Origin: Clostridium sp. BNL1100
GTDB taxonomy: Bacteria; Bacillota; Clostridia; Acetivibrionales; DSM-1351
Length of the DNA stretch: 64,000 bases
Direction: 5' to 3'
NCBI RefSeq assembly: GCF_000244875.1
Contig: NC_016791.1
Location: 3,725,001 to 3,789,000 of the forward strand
The position numbers and the translations under genes are program-made. The notes below the pieces were generated by a model that was given only the letters and a program-made list of their open reading frames with translations, ran no database searches and was not told where the DNA came from. Of this stretch, positions 60,378 through 64,000 are shown in pieces. Each line of letters starts with the position of its first letter. The stretch's first letter is position 1.

Positions 60378-60799
60378 ACATAATTTTACTGTTAGAAAGC
60401 GGCTTCGGTCGCACTTTTTTTATCCGGAATTAAGATTGTATTTTCCAATACCGATAGAATTAATAAAAAAGGCATTAAGCAGTTTTTAGCTTAACACCTA
60501 TCTATAATTGTAATTTTATCCTTACTGAAATATAAAAGTATCCATTTTTACTATGTAATAACGTCCCTCTCCCTACTAATCTGTGAGTTATTTTCAAAGG
60601 AATGTATGATGTCCGTCAGCAATCTGGTATCACCGCTGCGGTGGTATTGCCCAAATCGCTGCTAAACAGGGGATAAAATACTTGACTAACTTTATGACGT
60701 TTTGGAAAAACAATATATTGGGTGTAATAGCTAAAAGACTAGTTTTCTGTATATGTATATAGATTTTGTTGTATTTTTACCAGAACCGAAACCGTTACC
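60378..60799. other. 422-base region with possible gene fragment
   Basis: After the MerR terminator, a stretch at about 60620-60770 reads in one plus-strand frame as CGGIAQIAAKQGIKYLTNFM and on through FWKNNILGVIAKRLV without a start codon. It could be the relic of a flavodoxin-like or reductase gene, but the match is too weak to name. Otherwise nothing seen. Confidence 0.35.
60397..60421 (+). terminator. UUCG-tetraloop terminator of the GPP34/MerR operon
   Basis: GCGGC-TTCG-GTCGC (60399-60412) followed by AC and seven T. The stem has one G-U pair; the loop is the extra-stable UUCG. Confidence 0.82.
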
Positions 60800-62602
60800 C
60801 TATCTTACCCAAATACCTCTGCCATTAGTTCCGGCAAAGATATTAGAACCACTTATACAAAAAGAATATACATCAATACTTTCTAATCCTGAATTCTCCG
60901 TTTTCCATTTCATTCCATTGTTAGTGGAAACAAAAACCTCACCACCATAAGTTCCGGCAAAGACTGTTTTATCGCTTGCTGCCAGGGTATCAATTTTGGG
61001 GTTTGTCAGACCTGAATTAACAGAGTGCCAGCTTGTACCGTTGTCGGTAGAAAGAAAAACACCATCTTCAGGAGTTCCGGCGTAGATATTTGTGCCGCTC
61101 GTAGCAAGAGAAAATATTTGAGTGTTTGTCAAACCCGAATTGACCTCTTTCCAGCTTGCTCCGTTGTCATTGGAAAGAAAAACACCGTTACCAAAAGTTC
61201 CAACAAAGATATTTTTACCGCTTACGGCAAGAGAACCAACATTAGGGTTTGGAAGACCAGAATTAACCGGACTCCAGCTTGTACCGTTGTCGGTAGAAAG
61301 AAAAACACCACCACCCAAAGTTCCGGCAAAGATATTCGTACCACTTACGGCAAGAGAGTAGACATATTTGTTTGTCAAACCAGAATTGACTTCTCTCCAG
61401 CTTGTACCATTGTTTGTTGAGAGAAAAACGCCCCCTCCGTTAGTTCCGGCAAAGATATTCGTACCACTGACGGCAAGAGAGAAAACATAAGGGTTAGTCA
61501 AACCTGAATTGATTTCGCTCCAACTTTTGCCATCGTTATAGGAGAAAAATACACCTGCACCATTAGTTCCGGCAAAAATGGACGTACCACTCTTGATGAT
61601 AGAACCGACATGGGTATTTGTCAGACCAGAATTAACTCCTCTCCAGCTTGTACCATTATCAGTGGAAAGAAATACTCCTCCACCATTTGTTCCGGCGAAG
61701 ATATTCTTATCATCGGCGGCAAGAGAGAATACATATTTGTTTGTCAAGCCAGAGGTCACTGCATTCCAGCTTATGCCGTTATTATTAGAAAGAAAAATAC
61801 CTTCATCGGTACCGGCAAAGATATTCGTACCACTGCAGACAAGAGAGTAAATATGGTTATTTGTCAAACCGGAGTTAACCGCATTCCAGCTTGTGCCATT
61901 ATTGGTGGAAGCAAAAACACCTCCGCCATAAGTTCCGGCAAAAATTGTTGTTCCACTCACAGTGATGGAATTGATTTGTTTGGTTGTCAGACCTGAATTA
62001 ACCGGACTCCAGCTTTCACCGTTGTTGGTGGAAAGAAATATACCACCATCCTCAGTTCCGGCAAAGATATTCGTGCCACTTATAGCCAATGAATTAACAC
62101 TAAGGAATGTCAAACCAGAATTGATTGCCTTCCAATTTGAGCCATTGTCTGTGGAAAGAAAAACTCCGCTGCTGGTTCCTGCAAAAATATTTGTACCACT
62201 GGTAGCAAGAGAAAGAACAATAGTATTTTTCAAGTCTGAATCGTCCAAATTCCAGCTTACGCCGTTGTTGTTTGAGATATAAACACCGCCGTTGGTTCCT
62301 GCAATGATATTTGTACCGCTAATAGCCAATGAATATACATTTTTACTTGTTAATCCAGAATTGACATCGTTCCAGCTTGTGCCACTATCGGTTGAGTGAA
62401 AAACACCATTTCCTTCGGTCCCGACAAATATATCCTTACCCTCGATTGCAAAACAATGGATGTAACCACCGTATGGTCCGTTGGTTTGTACCCATGGTTC
62501 AGATGATGCCTTTTGGGGAATAAATAATATTATAGACACAATCAATAACAGAGCCACGAGTACTAGAAAAGACTTAAGTAAGGTTCGGTTAATCTTCTTC
62601 AT
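60800..62602 (-). CDS. Secreted repeat beta-propeller protein (YCF48/sialidase-like repeats)
   Basis: A 600-residue exported protein starting at MKKINRTLLKSFLVLVALLL after AAGGAGGAG. A signal/anchor helix (about 7-30) leads to about 13 full units and a final partial one of roughly 43 residues. Each has the pattern SLAxSGTNIFAGTxGGGVFLSTDNGTSWxxVNSGLT. The FLSTDNGTSW part is an Asp-box (SxDxGxxW) as in sialidases and YCF48-like proteins. With 14 units it could fold as two seven-blade propellers. No catalytic Arg/Tyr set of sialidases was seen, so binding or a scaffold role is more likely. Copies near the C-terminus are the most alike, a sign of recent repeat expansion. Confidence 0.85.
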   Translation of the reverse strand: MKKINRTLLKSFLVLVALLLIVSIILFIPQKASSEPWVQTNGPYGGYIHCFAIEGKDIFVGTEGNGVFHSTDSGTSWNDVNSGLTSKNVYSLAISGTNIIAGTNGGVYISNNNGVSWNLDDSDLKNTIVLSLATSGTNIFAGTSSGVFLSTDNGSNWKAINSGLTFLSVNSLAISGTNIFAGTEDGGIFLSTNNGESWSPVNSGLTTKQINSITVSGTTIFAGTYGGGVFASTNNGTSWNAVNSGLTNNHIYSLVCSGTNIFAGTDEGIFLSNNNGISWNAVTSGLTNKYVFSLAADDKNIFAGTNGGGVFLSTDNGTSWRGVNSGLTNTHVGSIIKSGTSIFAGTNGAGVFFSYNDGKSWSEINSGLTNPYVFSLAVSGTNIFAGTNGGGVFLSTNNGTSWREVNSGLTNKYVYSLAVSGTNIFAGTLGGGVFLSTDNGTSWSPVNSGLPNPNVGSLAVSGKNIFVGTFGNGVFLSNDNGASWKEVNSGLTNTQIFSLATSGTNIYAGTPEDGVFLSTDNGTSWHSVNSGLTNPKIDTLAASDKTVFAGTYGGEVFVSTNNGMKWKTENSGLESIDVYSFCISGSNIFAGTNGRGIWVR

Positions 62603-62773
62603 GTTTTTCTTCTCCTCCTTATTTATAATCAACTATTTTGTACCTATTCGTGCGTATATCAAATTCATTACCTTCTAATAATGCCAAAAGTTGTTATTAG
62701 ACACAAGTTTTTTTGTTAAAGAAACGGACTGCTACAAAAATCATTGCTTAAACAAAATAGACTTAGTCAATAC

Positions 62774-62803
62774 AAAAGCCGCCCGTAAAAACAGGCGACT
62801 TTT
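62774..62803. terminator. Terminator after the GH11-CBM-CE4 gene
   Basis: AAAAG-C-CGCC pairs with GGCG-A-CTTTT, giving T runs on either strand. Located 17 bases after the stop of the minus-strand xylan-esterase gene. Confidence 0.75.
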
Positions 62804-62819
62804 GAGACTATACCGGTTT

Positions 62820-64000
<1,181 letters not shown>

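Noticed and set aside
60978-62470. Plus-strand ORFs across the propeller gene
   Set aside because: They are periodic shadows of the minus-strand repeat protein and have no ribosome binding sites.

Overview
The window looks like a chromosomal segment of a mesophilic cellulolytic Clostridium of the Ruminiclostridium group, close to R. cellulolyticum. It is AT-rich with strong GGAGG-type ribosome binding sites. It carries a dockerin-bearing GH10 xylanase whose dockerin repeats resemble those of R. cellulolyticum, the end of a GH11/CBM/CE4 xylan enzyme, and a D-psicose 3-epimerase that, from memory, is nearly identical to the characterised R. cellulolyticum enzyme. No rRNA, tRNA, CRISPR array or intact insertion sequence was seen.

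Layout. (1) 1-4276: the tail of a FAD oxidoreductase and the psicose epimerase on the plus strand, then minus-strand genes for a papain-fold-like protein, a DUF4256 protein and an Mrr-type nuclease. (2) 4430-18504: a natural-product island. A minus-strand operon encodes a type II thioesterase, an acyl-AMP ligase, a stand-alone acyl carrier protein, a one-module NRPS (heterocyclization, Cys-type adenylation, PCP, thioester reductase), a radical SAM enzyme, a CadC/SmtB-type metal-sensing ArsR regulator and a FtsX/MacB-type ABC transporter. The island is flanked by an intact PadR-DUF4180 regulator and a decayed direct copy of it that keeps its operator. A ClbS/DfsB-type protein lies just outside. 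(3) 18668-22038: a response regulator, two ABC genes and a histidine kinase, arranged like peptide-antibiotic resistance modules. (4) 22271-23548: the GH10 xylanase. (5) 24260-46834: a large amino-sugar/cell-wall-sugar locus. On the plus strand are a GntR regulator, a NagB-II-like SIS protein and a PIG-L deacetylase. On the minus strand are a PRD regulator, a complete private PTS (EI, HPr, EIIA, EIIB, EIIC), a BadF kinase, a GH4 phospho-glycosidase, a MupG-like phospho-muramidase, a GlmU-like nucleotidyltransferase, a SIS protein, an S-layer protein and a 1738-residue internally duplicated secreted protein. (6) 47388-48371: CvfB and a tiny basic protein. (7) 48550-57513: a second biosynthetic cluster in two minus-strand operons. 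One has two AHBA-synthase-like DegT aminotransferases and a 3-dehydroquinate-synthase-like cyclase. The other has a NagB-like isomerase, HAD phosphatase, GT2 glycosyltransferase, MFS transporter and Gfo/Idh dehydrogenase. The pattern fits an aminocyclitol or 3-amino-sugar product. (8) 57879-64000: assorted genes (DUF2200, LUD, GPP34, MerR), a secreted 14-repeat propeller protein and the truncated GH11-CBM-CE4 enzyme.

How they work together. In the first cluster the ligase would activate an acid and load it on the ACP. The NRPS would condense it with cysteine, cyclise to a thiazoline and release an aldehyde or alcohol reductively. A metal-responsive repressor and an ABC pump sit at the operon's end. 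In the amino-sugar locus surface proteins would bind or cut a glycan, the PTS would import and phosphorylate fragments, and GH4, MupG, kinase, deacetylase and deaminase would feed them to central metabolism. In the second cluster the dehydrogenase, aminotransferases and phosphatase recall kanosamine and rifamycin AHBA chemistry, with a cyclase whose active site has drifted. Products of both clusters are inferred from family knowledge, not shown by the sequence.
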